In this document: piece by piece, positions 31,063-45,200 of the stretch
Layout of the letters: every line of letters begins with the position of its first letter
How positions within the stretch are numbered: position 1 is the stretch's first letter
DNA from: Myxococcales bacterium
GTDB lineage: Bacteria; Myxococcota_A; Polyangia; Haliangiales; Haliangiaceae
DNA: 64,000 nucleotides
Assembly (NCBI GenBank): GCA_016794525.1
Contig: JAEUJY010000039.1
Span: 1 to 64,000, forward strand
Reading direction: 5' to 3'
Notes under the pieces: model-generated
The model's input: the letters and a program-made list of their open reading frames with translations, nothing else
Database searches by the model: none
Told to the model about the DNA's origin: nothing
Program-made: the position numbers and the translations under genes

Positions 31063-32319
31063 CTAGCCCCCTCGGCGGGACTGGAACGCCACCACCGCGC
31101 GCTCGATCGAGGTGCGCACCGGCTTGCTGGCCAGCTTGCCGGCGATCAGCTCGCCCTCCTCGGCGTGGCGGGCGATCTCGTCCTCGAGCGCCAGCGCGAA
31201 CGGCGCGTGGTCGGCGTACAGGTTGATCTCGTCGTAGACGCCGTGCGACAGGCGGGTGAAGTTGGCGGAGCCGATGTCGACCCAGCGGTGATCGATGACC
31301 ACCGCCTTGGAGTGGACCATCCGCGGCAGGACGACGATCTGCAGGTGATCGGGCGCGCCCGACTTCTTGCGCAGGAACTCGCAGGTGGCGCGGTTGGAGT
31401 TGCCGAGCACGTCGGCCCGGGCCGCGGTCACCAGCGTCACCGCGACGCCGCGCTCGATCGCGCGCAGGAGCGCCCGGCTGAACCGGACGTCGCCGAGGTA
31501 GGCCATCTCGACGGTGAGCGCCACCTTGGCGCTCTCGATCAGCGCCAGCCGGTGGGTCAGCATCGGGCAGGTCTTGGGCCGGTGGGCCTCGCGGCTGTGG
31601 ACCAGGAAGTCCAGCCCGCGCGACGGATCGAACTCGTCGTCGCCGGCCATCCGCTGGCGCAGCCGGCCGACGTGCTCGGCGCCGTCGAGCTCGACCATCA
31701 GGTCGACCCAGTCGTGGCGGTGGTTGTCGCCGATGCCCATCGACCCCAGGCACATCCACTCGTCGTCGACGACGTAGACCTTCGAGTGATCGAAGCGCTT
31801 GCGCTGGTGCTCGACGGTGATGTTGGGGTGATCGAGCACCGCCGCCGCGAGCGGGTTGGGCTTCTGCTTGAACGAGCCCTTGGCCTTGAACACCGCGCCG
31901 AGGAACCACGCCTGCACGCCGCGGATCGGATCGACGCGCTTGTGGAAGAAGCTCTGCTTGTTGCCGCCGGCGTACTCGTAGACCGCGGCGATGCGATCCT
32001 TGTGGATCGTCACCTTGGCGCCGCGCTCGGCGGCGGCCAGCACCGCCTCGCCCAGCAGGTTGCCGGCGTCGTCGTCGCGCCACAGGAACGCGCGGATGTC
32101 GACCGAGCGGGTCGCCGAGCGGATCCGCTCGACGATGCGCTGGAACGCGACCTCGCCGGTGCCGACCACCCGCGGCCCGGCGTCGTCGGGCATCGGCCGC
32201 GACTGCGCCAGGAGGTCGACCCCGAGCGCCGCCGGCGCCGGCAGGCCGCGCCGGGCGCGACGCCGCGGCCACAGGCGTGGAGGCCGGGCTGCCGGGATGG
32301 GCTTGGTACGACGAGCCAT
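31063..32319 (-). CDS. Phospholipase D-like (cardiolipin-synthase type) protein
   Basis: 418 residues with two HKD motifs: HSKVYVVDDEWMCLGSMGIGDN and HSKAVVIDHRWVDIGSANFTRLSHGVYDEIN. Both are intact, so a catalytic PLD dimer-in-one-chain is expected (phosphatidyl transfer or hydrolysis). A basic Arg/Pro-rich N-terminus (KPIPAARPPRLWPRRRARRGL) could contact membrane; no clear transmembrane segment is seen, unlike typical ClsA. The ATG at 32319 is chosen, with in-frame alternatives at 32334 and 32364. It is immediately upstream of the TetR gene. Confidence 0.87.
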   Translation of the reverse strand: MARRTKPIPAARPPRLWPRRRARRGLPAPAALGVDLLAQSRPMPDDAGPRVVGTGEVAFQRIVERIRSATRSVDIRAFLWRDDDAGNLLGEAVLAAAERGAKVTIHKDRIAAVYEYAGGNKQSFFHKRVDPIRGVQAWFLGAVFKAKGSFKQKPNPLAAAVLDHPNITVEHQRKRFDHSKVYVVDDEWMCLGSMGIGDNHRHDWVDLMVELDGAEHVGRLRQRMAGDDEFDPSRGLDFLVHSREAHRPKTCPMLTHRLALIESAKVALTVEMAYLGDVRFSRALLRAIERGVAVTLVTAARADVLGNSNRATCEFLRKKSGAPDHLQIVVLPRMVHSKAVVIDHRWVDIGSANFTRLSHGVYDEINLYADHAPFALALEDEIARHAEEGELIAGKLASKPVRTSIERAVVAFQSRRGG

Positions 32320-32372
32320 GGCAGCGGAGGGCATACCGGTACCGCGCCGCGCGACGCGGCGCAAGCGCGGCG

Positions 32373-33221
32373 CTACAGGCGGCCCGCGACGCCGAGGAAC
32401 GGCAGCGCCTCGATGTCAGTCGAGCAGTCGTAGCAGGCCGAGCTGTCGACGCCGAACCCGACGCCGCCGTCGATGCTGAACCGCGGCCCCGCGGCGCGCA
32501 GCCCGACGTAGCCCACCGTCAGCGCCTCGTCATCCACGCGGGTCTGGTGCACCTCGCCGATGAACTGCACCGCGCGGCCGACGCTGAGCCCGGCGCCGGC
32601 CAGCACCGGCACGGTCTCCTCGTCGGTGAACCCGAAGAAGTTGAGCGACAGGGTCGCGGCGGCGACGCAGTCGCGGTCGAGGCAGCTGGTGCCCTCGAGG
32701 TGGGCGTCGTAGAGCGTCTCGCCGTCGGCCGAGTAGGTGTTCAGCCCGGCGGCGATCGCGGCGCGGGTGCCGCGCCACAGCTGGCCCTTGATCGAGATCC
32801 CGGCCAGCGACCCTTCATCGGCGACCGTGATGATCGTCCCGCCGATCTCGAGCCGGTCGGTGACACCGACCCGGACGCCGGTGGCGATGACCGGCAACGT
32901 CGGCGCGCGCATCTCGACGGTCACCCGGCCGCGCGGCGCGGTCTGCGCGGTCTCGGCGAAGAACGAGCGACCGGCGGCGGCGTCATCGCGGCGGCGGAGA
33001 TCGAGGCCGGTCGGCGCGGCGGGCTCGGCGGGCGCCTCGGCCCCCGGGGGGCTCGGCATCGTCGCGCCAGGGCCGGCCACCGTGTACGCCGGCACCGACG
33101 GCACCGGCGCCGGCGCGGGGTCGGCGGCGGCGACCTGCACCGGGGGCGCCGCGTCGGGCGCCGGCTCGTCGGCGGCGGCCACGGCGGGAGCGAGGAGGAG
33201 CAGCGGGAGGACGCGGCGCAT
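32373..33221 (-). CDS. Exported beta-rich protein, function unknown
   Basis: 282 residues with a signal peptide (MRRVLPLLLLAPAVAAA) and a Pro/Ala linker to ~70. A beta-rich body follows (GRVTVEMRAPTLPVIATGVRVGVTDRLEIGGTIITVADEGS, AVQFIGEVHQTRVDDEALTVGYVGLRAAGPRFSIDGGVGFGVD) that looks like an outer-membrane beta-barrel or autotransporter-like sheet. Cys pairs (TSCLDRDC, ACYDC) could form disulfides. The ATG at 33221 sits before an obvious signal sequence and is preferred over 33278. It is upstream of the PLD gene and divergent from the ABC transporter (268 bp between starts). Confidence 0.7.
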   Translation of the reverse strand: MRRVLPLLLLAPAVAAADEPAPDAAPPVQVAAADPAPAPVPSVPAYTVAGPGATMPSPPGAEAPAEPAAPTGLDLRRRDDAAAGRSFFAETAQTAPRGRVTVEMRAPTLPVIATGVRVGVTDRLEIGGTIITVADEGSLAGISIKGQLWRGTRAAIAAGLNTYSADGETLYDAHLEGTSCLDRDCVAAATLSLNFFGFTDEETVPVLAGAGLSVGRAVQFIGEVHQTRVDDEALTVGYVGLRAAGPRFSIDGGVGFGVDSSACYDCSTDIEALPFLGVAGRL

Positions 33222-33489
33222 GCGCAACGCCACAGCAACGTTGGTGCCGACCGCGCGCTGCCCTGCCCGCACGCGCAACCTCCCGTAAGTCCACGAACGG
33301 ATGGCGAGCGACGCTGTCCAATGCTCGAAAATCTGTCACCCCCTGCGGCACCGGGGTCGCGCGATTCCGGACACGACGTCGGGGCCGACGCCCGTTGCGA
33401 AAACCAACGGCGGGCCGGCGATCCCCGCGCGATTCCGTGGGGTTTACCCCTGGCGGCGCTGGCCGAAGGGTTGCTACCGAGGCTGGGTC

Positions 33490-34572
33490 ATGTGTGAAGT
33501 CCGGCTGACCGGCATCAGCAAGCGATACGAGGGCGCCAAGGGCGGCCGCGCGACGATCGAGCGCCTCGACCTGACGTTCCCCTCGGGCGAGCTGGTCGTG
33601 ATGATCGGCCCGTCCGGCTGCGGCAAGTCGACGACGCTGCGGATCGTCGCCGGGCTCGAGGAGCCCACCACCGGCTCGGTGTGGATCGACGGCAAGGACG
33701 TCACCGCGCTGCCGCCGGCGCAGCGCGACCTGGCGATGGTGTTCCAGAGCTACGCGCTCTACCCCCACATGACCGTGTTCGAGAACCTCGCGTTCGCGCT
33801 GCGCATCCGCCGCGCGCCCGAGGCCGAGATCACCGAGCGGGTCACGACCGTCGCCGAGGCGCTGGGGCTGTCGGCGCTGCTCGAGCGCCGGCCCAAGGCG
33901 CTGTCCGGCGGCCAGCGCCAGCGCGTCGCGATCGGCCGGGCCGTCGTGCGCAAGCCCAAGGTGTTCCTGTTCGACGAGCCGCTGTCGAACCTCGACGCCA
34001 AGCTGCGCGGCGAGATGCGCCGCGAGATCGCCCGCATCCACAAGGACGCCGGCACCACGTCGCTGTACGTGACCCACGATCAGATCGAGGCGATGACGCT
34101 GGCCGATCGGATCGTCGTGCTGCGCGACGGCGACGTGCAGCAGATCGGCTCGCCGCTCGAGATCTACCAGCGCCCGGCCAACCGCTTCGTCGCCGGGTTC
34201 TTCGGCACGCCGACGATGAACTTCCTGTCGGCGGCGGTCGAGGGCGCGGGCGGCGGGCGCAAGGCCCGCGGCCTGGGCTTCGCGGTGCCGGTGCCGGCGC
34301 CGGCCGAGCTCGGCGGCGAGGTGGTGCTCGGCATCCGCCCCGAGGACGTCAGCCTCGAGCCCGGCGGCGATCGGGTCGCCCTGCCCGGCGCGGTGACGCT
34401 GCGCGAGGTGCTAGGCGCCGAGGTCGTGCTGCACGTGACCTCGCCGGCCGGCGACGTGACCGTGCGGGCGCCGGCCCAGACCCCGGCCCGCGCCGGCGAC
34501 GCGGTCACCGTCTACCTCGATCCGTCGGCGCTCCACTGGTTCGACGCCCAGAGTCAGGTCCGCGCCGCGTGA
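33490..34572 (+). CDS. Sugar ABC transporter ATP-binding protein (MalK/UgpC type)
   Basis: 360 residues. Walker A GPSGCGKSTT (~38-47), Q-loop MVFQSYALYP, ABC signature LSGGQRQRVAIG, Walker B VFLFDEPLSNLDAK and H-loop VTHDQ are all intact. A C-terminal regulatory (TOBE/MalK-like) domain extends from ~240 (GIRPEDVSLEPGG). It powers import with the permeases encoded downstream. GTGA coupling to the binding-protein gene places it first in the operon. A ~268-bp 5' gap separates it from the divergent exported-protein gene, with no promoter that I can pinpoint. Confidence 0.95.
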   Translation: MCEVRLTGISKRYEGAKGGRATIERLDLTFPSGELVVMIGPSGCGKSTTLRIVAGLEEPTTGSVWIDGKDVTALPPAQRDLAMVFQSYALYPHMTVFENLAFALRIRRAPEAEITERVTTVAEALGLSALLERRPKALSGGQRQRVAIGRAVVRKPKVFLFDEPLSNLDAKLRGEMRREIARIHKDAGTTSLYVTHDQIEAMTLADRIVVLRDGDVQQIGSPLEIYQRPANRFVAGFFGTPTMNFLSAAVEGAGGGRKARGLGFAVPVPAPAELGGEVVLGIRPEDVSLEPGGDRVALPGAVTLREVLGAEVVLHVTSPAGDVTVRAPAQTPARAGDAVTVYLDPSALHWFDAQSQVRAA

Positions 34573-35753
34573 TCCGGGGGCTCGCCATCGCGGCGCTGTG
34601 CGCCGCCGCCGCCGCGTGCGGCCGCAGCGACGCGGCCGTGACGGTGTGGCACGCGTACGACAAGGACGAGCGCGTCGCGATCGAGGCGCTGGCCGCCGAC
34701 TGGAACGCCGCCAATCCCGAACGCAAGGTCGAGCTGGTCGCGATGCCGTACGACGGCTTCGGCGACAAGCTGGGCAGCGCGATCCCCAACGGCAACGGCC
34801 CCGACCTGTTCCTGTACTCGCAGGATCGCCTGGGCGACTGGACCGCGGCCGGGGTGCTCGAGCCGATCGAGTTCTGGATCGACGACGCCACCGCGGCCCG
34901 CTACACGCCCGAGGCGCTGGCCAGCCTCGCGTACCACGACGCGCTGTGGGGCCTGCCGGTCGCGGTCAAGTCGCTGGCGCTGTACGTCCGCACCGATCTG
35001 GTGCCGACGCCGCCGCGCACCACCGACGAGCTGCTGGCGATGGCGCCGGCGCTGACCGCGCGCGGCGTCTTCGCGCTGGCCTACCCCGTCGACGATCTCT
35101 ACGCCCACGCGCCGTGGCTGCACGGGTTCGGCGGCCGCGCGATGGACGGCGACACCCCGACGATCGCCACCGCCGAGGCGGTCGCCGCCGCGGGGTTCGC
35201 CCGCGAGCTGGTGCAGCGCAAGGTGGTGCCGGCCGAGGCCGACGCCGCGCTGACCGCGACCTTGTTCGCCGAGGGCAAGGCGGCGATGGCGATCTCGGGG
35301 CCGTGGTTCATCGCCGACATCCCCGCCGGCGTGCCGTACACGATCACGACGCTGCCGACGGTGAGCGCCACCGGGCTGGCCGCCGCGCCGTACCTCGGCA
35401 CCGAGGGCATCCTGATGAGCGCGCGGGCCCGCGACAAGGACGCGGCGATCGCCGTGGCGCTGGCGTTCACCAGCGACGCCGCCGCCGCGCTGCGCGCCGA
35501 GCGCGCCGGCCAGGTCGTCCCCAACCCCGCGGCGTACCGCGGCGCGCTCGCCGACGCCCCGCGCCTCGCCGCGTTCCGGCGCCAGCTGGCCCACACCGTG
35601 CCGATGCCGGTGTCGCCGGCGATGCGCGCGGTGTGGACGCCGTACAAGAACGCGCTGGGCCAGGTGGTCAGCGGCGCCGCCAGCCCGGCCGCCGCGCTCG
35701 AGAAGGCCGCGACCGACATCGCGAACTACGCCCGCACCGAGGGCGCGCGATGA
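34569..35753 (+). CDS. Sugar ABC transporter substrate-binding lipoprotein
   Basis: 394 residues. The lipobox is in GLAIAALCAAAAACGRSD (Cys17). The mature protein has the family-1 binding-protein features VTVWHAYDKDERVAIEALAADWNAANP near the N-terminus, a NGNGPDLFLYSQDRLGDW cleft segment and YHDALWGLPVAVKSLALYVRTDLV. It is anchored to the membrane rather than free in the periplasm. It starts with a GTG overlapping the ATPase stop and ends with ATGA into the permease. The ligand is unknown; maltose/oligosaccharide-type by family. Confidence 0.92.
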   Translation: MIRGLAIAALCAAAAACGRSDAAVTVWHAYDKDERVAIEALAADWNAANPERKVELVAMPYDGFGDKLGSAIPNGNGPDLFLYSQDRLGDWTAAGVLEPIEFWIDDATAARYTPEALASLAYHDALWGLPVAVKSLALYVRTDLVPTPPRTTDELLAMAPALTARGVFALAYPVDDLYAHAPWLHGFGGRAMDGDTPTIATAEAVAAAGFARELVQRKVVPAEADAALTATLFAEGKAAMAISGPWFIADIPAGVPYTITTLPTVSATGLAAAPYLGTEGILMSARARDKDAAIAVALAFTSDAAAALRAERAGQVVPNPAAYRGALADAPRLAAFRRQLAHTVPMPVSPAMRAVWTPYKNALGQVVSGAASPAAALEKAATDIANYARTEGAR

Positions 35754-37330
35754 GGGCCGGCGATCTGCGCCGGGCGCTGCGCGACGCGCTCCTGGTCGGC
35801 GCGCTGCTGTGGATCGCCGTCACCGCGGCGTTCGTGCGCGACCGCAACAAGGACGCGACCCAGCGCGCGCTGCGCCACGCCCAGGCCGCGGCCGAACTGG
35901 TCGCGATCGGCGACACCCCGCCGACGCCGACCGCGGCGGCGGCGATCGTCGGCGCGCCGGTGGCGTCGAAGGAGCACGGCTTCCTGCGCCGGCGGGTCGC
36001 GCACACGCCGACCGGCGAGCGCGCGCTGGGCGGGCCCACCGCGCCCGCGGTCGACAAGCTGCTCTACGACGCGGCCGGCCGCTACGACAAGGACGGCCCG
36101 TTCGTCGCGATGCTGACCGACGGCAGCGAGCGCGCGGTGGCGGCGGTGGCGACCGCCCGCGGCCCGGCGATCGCGATCACCGCCGGCCCCGAGCCGCGCG
36201 CGCCGGTGCCGTGGCTGGCGGTGCTCGGCCACCTCGGCCTGATGCTGGTGCTGGTCGGCGTCGGCGCGGTGCTCGGCGGCCGCGCCCGCGGCGTCGGCGT
36301 CGCGCTGGGCCTGGCGACGTGGGCGTTCCCGGCGTACTTCGCCGGCGGCCCGGGCCTGGCGCTGGCGATGCTCGCGGTGGCCGCCGCCGCCGGCTGGGCC
36401 CACGCCACCGGCGCCACCGATCGCGCGATCGCCAGCGTGCGCGCGCACAAGGTCGCGCTGTCGTTCCTGGCGCCGGCCGGCGTCGCGATGATCGTGCTGG
36501 TGGTGGTGCCGTTCGCGGTCGGCCTCGCGCTCGGCTTCTACGATCACCACCACGGCCGCTGGACCTTCGTCGGGCTGGCCAACTTCAAGCGCATCCTCAC
36601 CGGCGACGGCCACGCGCTGTCCGACCCGCTCAACTTCTGGTTCATCCTCGGCGTCACGCTGGCGTGGACGTTCGTCAACGTCATGCTCCACGTCTTGTTC
36701 GGCACGCTGTTCGCGCTGATCCTGCGCCAGCCGTGGCTCAAGGCCCGCGGGCTGTGGCGGGTGCTGCTGATCGTGCCGTGGGCCGTGCCCAACTACATCA
36801 CCGCGCTGATCTGGAAGGGCATGTTCGCCGGCGAGTACGGCGCGGTGAACTCGATCCTGTCGGGGCTGGGCCTCGATCGGGTGTCGTGGTTCTCGTCGTG
36901 GGCCACCGCGTTCTCGGCCAACGTCGCGACCAACACCTGGCTCGGCTTCCCGTTCATGATGGTGGTCGCGCTGGGCGCGCTCGAGTCGATCCCCAAGGAG
37001 CTCGAGGAGGCGGCCGAGGTCGACGGCGCGTCGAGCTGGCAGCGGTTCAAGGAGATCACCCTGCCCCACCTCAAGCCGGCGCTGGGCCCGGCGATCGTGC
37101 TCGGGTCGATCTGGACCTTCAACATGTTCAACGTCATCGCGCTGGTCTCGGGCGGCAAGCCGGGCGGCTCGACCGACATCCTGGTGACCGACGCCTACCG
37201 CTGGGCGTTCGAGCGCGGCGAGCAGTACGGCATGGCCGCGGCGCTGGGCACGATCATCTTCCTGTTGCTCCTCGGCTGGACGCTGATCGGCCGGGGCCTG
37301 ACCAAGGGCGACGAGGAGGCCCGGCCATGA
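35750..37330 (+). CDS. Sugar ABC transporter permease, MalF-like with an extracytoplasmic N-domain
   Basis: 526 residues. One N-terminal helix (LVGALLWIAVTAAFV), then about 120 residues outside the membrane, and two to three helices around 155-215. The BPD_transp core follows from ~245 with the EAA loop EAAEVDGASSWQRFKEITLPHLKP. The extra N-terminal block resembles the periplasmic P2 part of MalF in position though not clearly in sequence. It pairs with the next permease. Both junctions are ATGA overlaps. Confidence 0.92.
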   Translation: MRAGDLRRALRDALLVGALLWIAVTAAFVRDRNKDATQRALRHAQAAAELVAIGDTPPTPTAAAAIVGAPVASKEHGFLRRRVAHTPTGERALGGPTAPAVDKLLYDAAGRYDKDGPFVAMLTDGSERAVAAVATARGPAIAITAGPEPRAPVPWLAVLGHLGLMLVLVGVGAVLGGRARGVGVALGLATWAFPAYFAGGPGLALAMLAVAAAAGWAHATGATDRAIASVRAHKVALSFLAPAGVAMIVLVVVPFAVGLALGFYDHHHGRWTFVGLANFKRILTGDGHALSDPLNFWFILGVTLAWTFVNVMLHVLFGTLFALILRQPWLKARGLWRVLLIVPWAVPNYITALIWKGMFAGEYGAVNSILSGLGLDRVSWFSSWATAFSANVATNTWLGFPFMMVVALGALESIPKELEEAAEVDGASSWQRFKEITLPHLKPALGPAIVLGSIWTFNMFNVIALVSGGKPGGSTDILVTDAYRWAFERGEQYGMAAALGTIIFLLLLGWTLIGRGLTKGDEEARP

Positions 37331-38181
37331 GCGTGCGCCGTCCCAAGCTGCCGATCGTCGTCGGCGTCCACGCCTTGCTCGCGATCGCGACGATGGCGGT
37401 GCTCTACCCCGTCATGCTGGTGGTCAAGAAGGCGTTCGAGCCCGGCCGGCAGTTCGCGCTGTCGCCGTCGCCGATCCCCAAGCGGGTCACGCTCGAGCAC
37501 TTCCGCGCGCTCCTGTCGGCGCGCGGCAGCCACGGCGAGCTGGCGTTCCTGCAGCACACGATCAGCTCGCTGGCGGTGGCGATCGCCACCACCGTCGTCG
37601 GCATCGCGCTGTCGTGCACCGCCGCCTACGCGCTGTCGCGGTTCCGCTTCCCCGGCCGCAAGGCCGCGCTCACCAGCTTCCTGGTGGTGCAGATGTTCCC
37701 GGCGTCGCTGTTGATGATCCCGCTGTACGTGCTGTTGCACGAGCTGGGCCTGCTCAACTCGCTGTCGGGCCTGGTGCTGGTGTACTCGACCACCGCGATC
37801 CCGTTCTGCGTGTGGACGCTCAAGGGCTACTTCGACAGCCTGCCGCGCGAGCTGTTCGAGGCGGCGCGCGTCGACGGCGCCGGCCCGATCCGGATCTTCT
37901 GGACGATCGTCTTGCCGCTGGCGCGGCCCGGCATCGCGGTGACGGCGCTGTTCTCGTTCATGACCGCGTGGAACGAGTTCATCCTGGCGTCGACGTTCCT
38001 CACCGACGAGGGCAAGTACACGCTGCCGGTGATGCTCAAGTCGTCGGTCGGCCAGTTCTCGGCCGACTGGGGCCAGTTCGCCGCCGGCGCGCTGCTCACC
38101 AGCCTGCCGGTGATGGCGCTGTTCTACGTCGTGCAGAAGTACCTGGTCGGCGGCCTCACCGCCGGCGCGGTCAAGGGCTGA
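37327..38181 (+). CDS. Sugar ABC transporter permease, MalG-like
   Basis: 284 residues with about six membrane helices (HALLAIATMAVLYPVMLVV, AVAIATTVVGIALSCTAAYALS, LTSFLVVQMFPASLLMIPLYVL and so on). The EAA loop reads EAARVDGAGPIRIFWTIVLPLARPG. The C-terminal GGLTAGAVKG is typical of the GGLTxGxVKG ending of MalG proteins. It is the last gene of the ATPase-binding protein-permease-permease operon. It is convergent with recJ, with 15 bp between stops. Confidence 0.94.
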   Translation: MSVRRPKLPIVVGVHALLAIATMAVLYPVMLVVKKAFEPGRQFALSPSPIPKRVTLEHFRALLSARGSHGELAFLQHTISSLAVAIATTVVGIALSCTAAYALSRFRFPGRKAALTSFLVVQMFPASLLMIPLYVLLHELGLLNSLSGLVLVYSTTAIPFCVWTLKGYFDSLPRELFEAARVDGAGPIRIFWTIVLPLARPGIAVTALFSFMTAWNEFILASTFLTDEGKYTLPVMLKSSVGQFSADWGQFAAGALLTSLPVMALFYVVQKYLVGGLTAGAVKG

Positions 38182-38196
38182 CAGCCGCGCGGCGCG

Positions 38197-39903
<1,707 letters not shown>

Positions 39904-39978
39904 GGGCGGCACCCTAGGCCGCGGGTCTGACAGTCCCCGGGGGTGCGTTCCCGACGAGGACTGCACATCTGCGCAGGC

Positions 39979-42099
<2,121 letters not shown>

Positions 42100-42256
42100 G
42101 CACCCACATCGTAGCGTGCGTCACGCCGACGTGCGCGGAGATCGGTCGGGTGCGACGGTTTACCCGCCGCGGGCCCCCGTGCCACGATGCGGCGGATCCG
42201 TGGACCGAGACGCGTGCTGCGCGTCCGCGGACGTCTACTTAGCCCCGAGGTCGCGC

Positions 42257-45200
42257 ATGCAGTTCGTCGGTTCGCGCTCGCTTCGCTTCGCCATCACGCT
42301 CGGGCTCACGCTGGCCTGGCTCGCCGCCTGCTCGGTCGACAGCCCGACCTTCACCGGCATGATCGACGCCGCCGACGGCGACGGCGGCACCACCGACGGC
42401 GGCGGCGACGACGTCACGCTCGCGGTGTCCAAGATCGGCACCGCCGGCGGCACCGTGTCGTCGAACCCCGGCGGCATCGACTGCGGCGCGACCTGCACCG
42501 CCAGCTTCGCGCGCGGCACGATGGTGACGCTGACCGCGATGCCCGACGCCGACGCCGCGTTCGCCGGCTGGACCGGCGCGTGCGTCGGCAGCTCGACCAC
42601 CTGCACCGTCACGCTCGACGCCGCGACCACCGTCACCGCGACCTTCAACGTCGCGCAGTACCTGGTCACCGTCGACCTCACCGGCTCGGGCATCGGCACC
42701 GTCACCGCCGCCGCCGCGGGCATCGGCTGCCCGACCGCGTGCGAGACCCAGGTCGCCCACGGCACCCAGCTGCGCCTCACCGCCGCCGCCGATCCGAGCT
42801 CGGAGTTCGTCGGCTGGACCGTCAGCGGCGGCGGCACGCCGTGCGCCGGCACCGGCGCGTGCGTCACCACCGTGACCGGCTCGACGACGATCGTCGCCAC
42901 CTTCGCGCGCAACCAGTCGCTCGAGGTCACCCGATCGGGCAACGGCAACGGCACCGTGACCTCGGCGCCGACCGGCATCAACTGCGGCGCCGACTGCAGC
43001 GAGCAGTTCCCGCCGGCGTCGAGCGTCACGCTCACCGCGACCCCCGCCGCCGACTCCAACTTCATCGGCTGGACCGGCGGCGGCTGCGCCGGCACCGGCA
43101 CCTGCACCGTCGTCGTCAGCGGCGCGACGCTGGTCACCGCCGAGTTCGCGCTCAAGCAGTACACGCTGACCGTGACCAAGGCCGGCCTCGGCGCCGGCAC
43201 CGTCGCGTCGACGCCGGCCGGCATCAACTGCGGCGCGACCTGTGGCGCGCAGTTCAACGCCGGCACGGTGATCACGCTCACCGCGTCGCCGACCGCCGGG
43301 TCGGTGTTCGCCGGCTGGAGCGGCGGCGGCTGCACCGGCACCGCGTCGTGCATGGTCGCGCTCGCCAGCGCCACCACCGTCACCGCGACGTTCAGCCCGA
43401 TCCTGCACACGCTGACCGTGCTGCGCAGCGGCGCCGGCGCGGGCACCGTCGTGTCGTCGCCGGCCGGCATCAGCTGCGGGGCCGACTGCACCGAGGACTT
43501 CGCCCAGGGCGCGATGGTCACGCTGACCGCGACCCCCAACGCCGGCTCGACGTTCGTCGGCTGGAGCGGCGGCGGCTGCACCGGCACCGGCACCTGCGCG
43601 ATCACGATGACCGCCGCGGCGACCGTCACCGCGATGTTCACCGCCACCCAGGTGACGCTGACGATCGCCAAGGCCGGTACCGGCACCGGCAGCGTCTCGT
43701 CGAGCCCCGCCGGCATCGCCTGCGGCGCCGACTGCAGCGAGCCCTACGCCGTCGGCACCGGCGTGACGCTGTCGGCCGCGGCCGACGCCGGCTCGACGTT
43801 CGCCGGCTGGAGCGGGGGCGGCTGCAGCGGCACCGGCACCTGCACCGTCGCGATGGCGATGGCGACCACCGTCACCGCGACCTTCACCCTCGACACCTTC
43901 CCGGTGTCCGTCAGCAAGGCCGGCACCGGCGCCGGCACCGTCACCTCGGCGCCCGCCGGCATCAGCTGCGGCGCCGACTGCGCCGAGACCTGGGCCTTCG
44001 GCACCGCGGTCACGCTCACCGCGGCCGCGAGCGCCGGCTCGACGTTCACCGGCTGGTCCGGCGGCGGCTGCACCGGCACCGGCACCTGCACGCTGACCGT
44101 CGCCGCGTCGACCGCGGTCACGGCGACCTTCACGATCAACAGCTACACGCTGACCGCGGCCAAGACCGGCGCCGGCGCCGGCACCGTCACCTCGTCGCCG
44201 GCCGGCATCAGCTGCGGCGCCGACTGCACCGAGTCGATCACCCACGGCACGACGGTCACGCTCACCGCGACGCCGGCCGGCGGGTCGATCTTCAACGGCT
44301 GGTCGGGCGGCGGCTGCGGCGGCACCGGCTCGTGCGTCGTCACCGTCACCGCCGCGACCACCGTCACCGCCGACTTCGCGCTGGCGCCGTTCGCGCTCAC
44401 CGTCAGCAAGGCCGGCACCGGCGCCGGCACCGTCACCTCGTCCCCGGCCGGCATCAACTGCGGCGCCGACTGCACCGAGCCCTACACCAACGGCACGTCG
44501 GTCACGCTGACCGCGACCCCGACCGCCGGCTCGACGTTCGGCGGCTGGAGCGGCGGCGGCTGCACCGGCACCGGCACCTGCACCACGACGATCACCTCGG
44601 CCATCACCGTCACCGCCACCTTCACGCTCAACACCTACCCGCTGGCGGTCACCAAGGCGGGCACCGGCGCCGGCACCGTCACGTCGGCGCCCGCCGGCAT
44701 CTCGTGCGGCGGCACCTGCACGGCCAGCTTCGGCCACGGCACCGCGGTCACGCTGACCGCGGCGCCCACCGCGGGCTCGACGTTCGCCGGCTGGAGCGGC
44801 GGCGGCTGCAGCGGCACCGGCACCTGCAGCGTCACCGTGACCGCGTCGACGTCGGTCACCGCGACCTTCACGCTCAACACGTACACGCTGGGCGTCACCA
44901 AGGCCGGCAGCGGCGCCGGCACCGTCACCTCCTCGCCAGCCGGCATCGCGTGCGGCGGTACGTGCTCGGCCAGCTTCGGCCACGGCACGTCGGTCACGCT
45001 GACCGCCGCGGCGGCCGGCGGCTCGACGTTCACTGGCTGGACCGGCGCCGGATGCAGCGGCACCGGCACCTGCACGATCGCGATGACCGCGGCCGCGTCG
45101 GTCACCGCGACCTTCACGATCAACTCGTACCCCCTGAACGTCGTGCTGGCCGGCAGCGGCGGTGGCACGGTCGTCTCGTCGCCGGCCGGCATCAGCTGCG

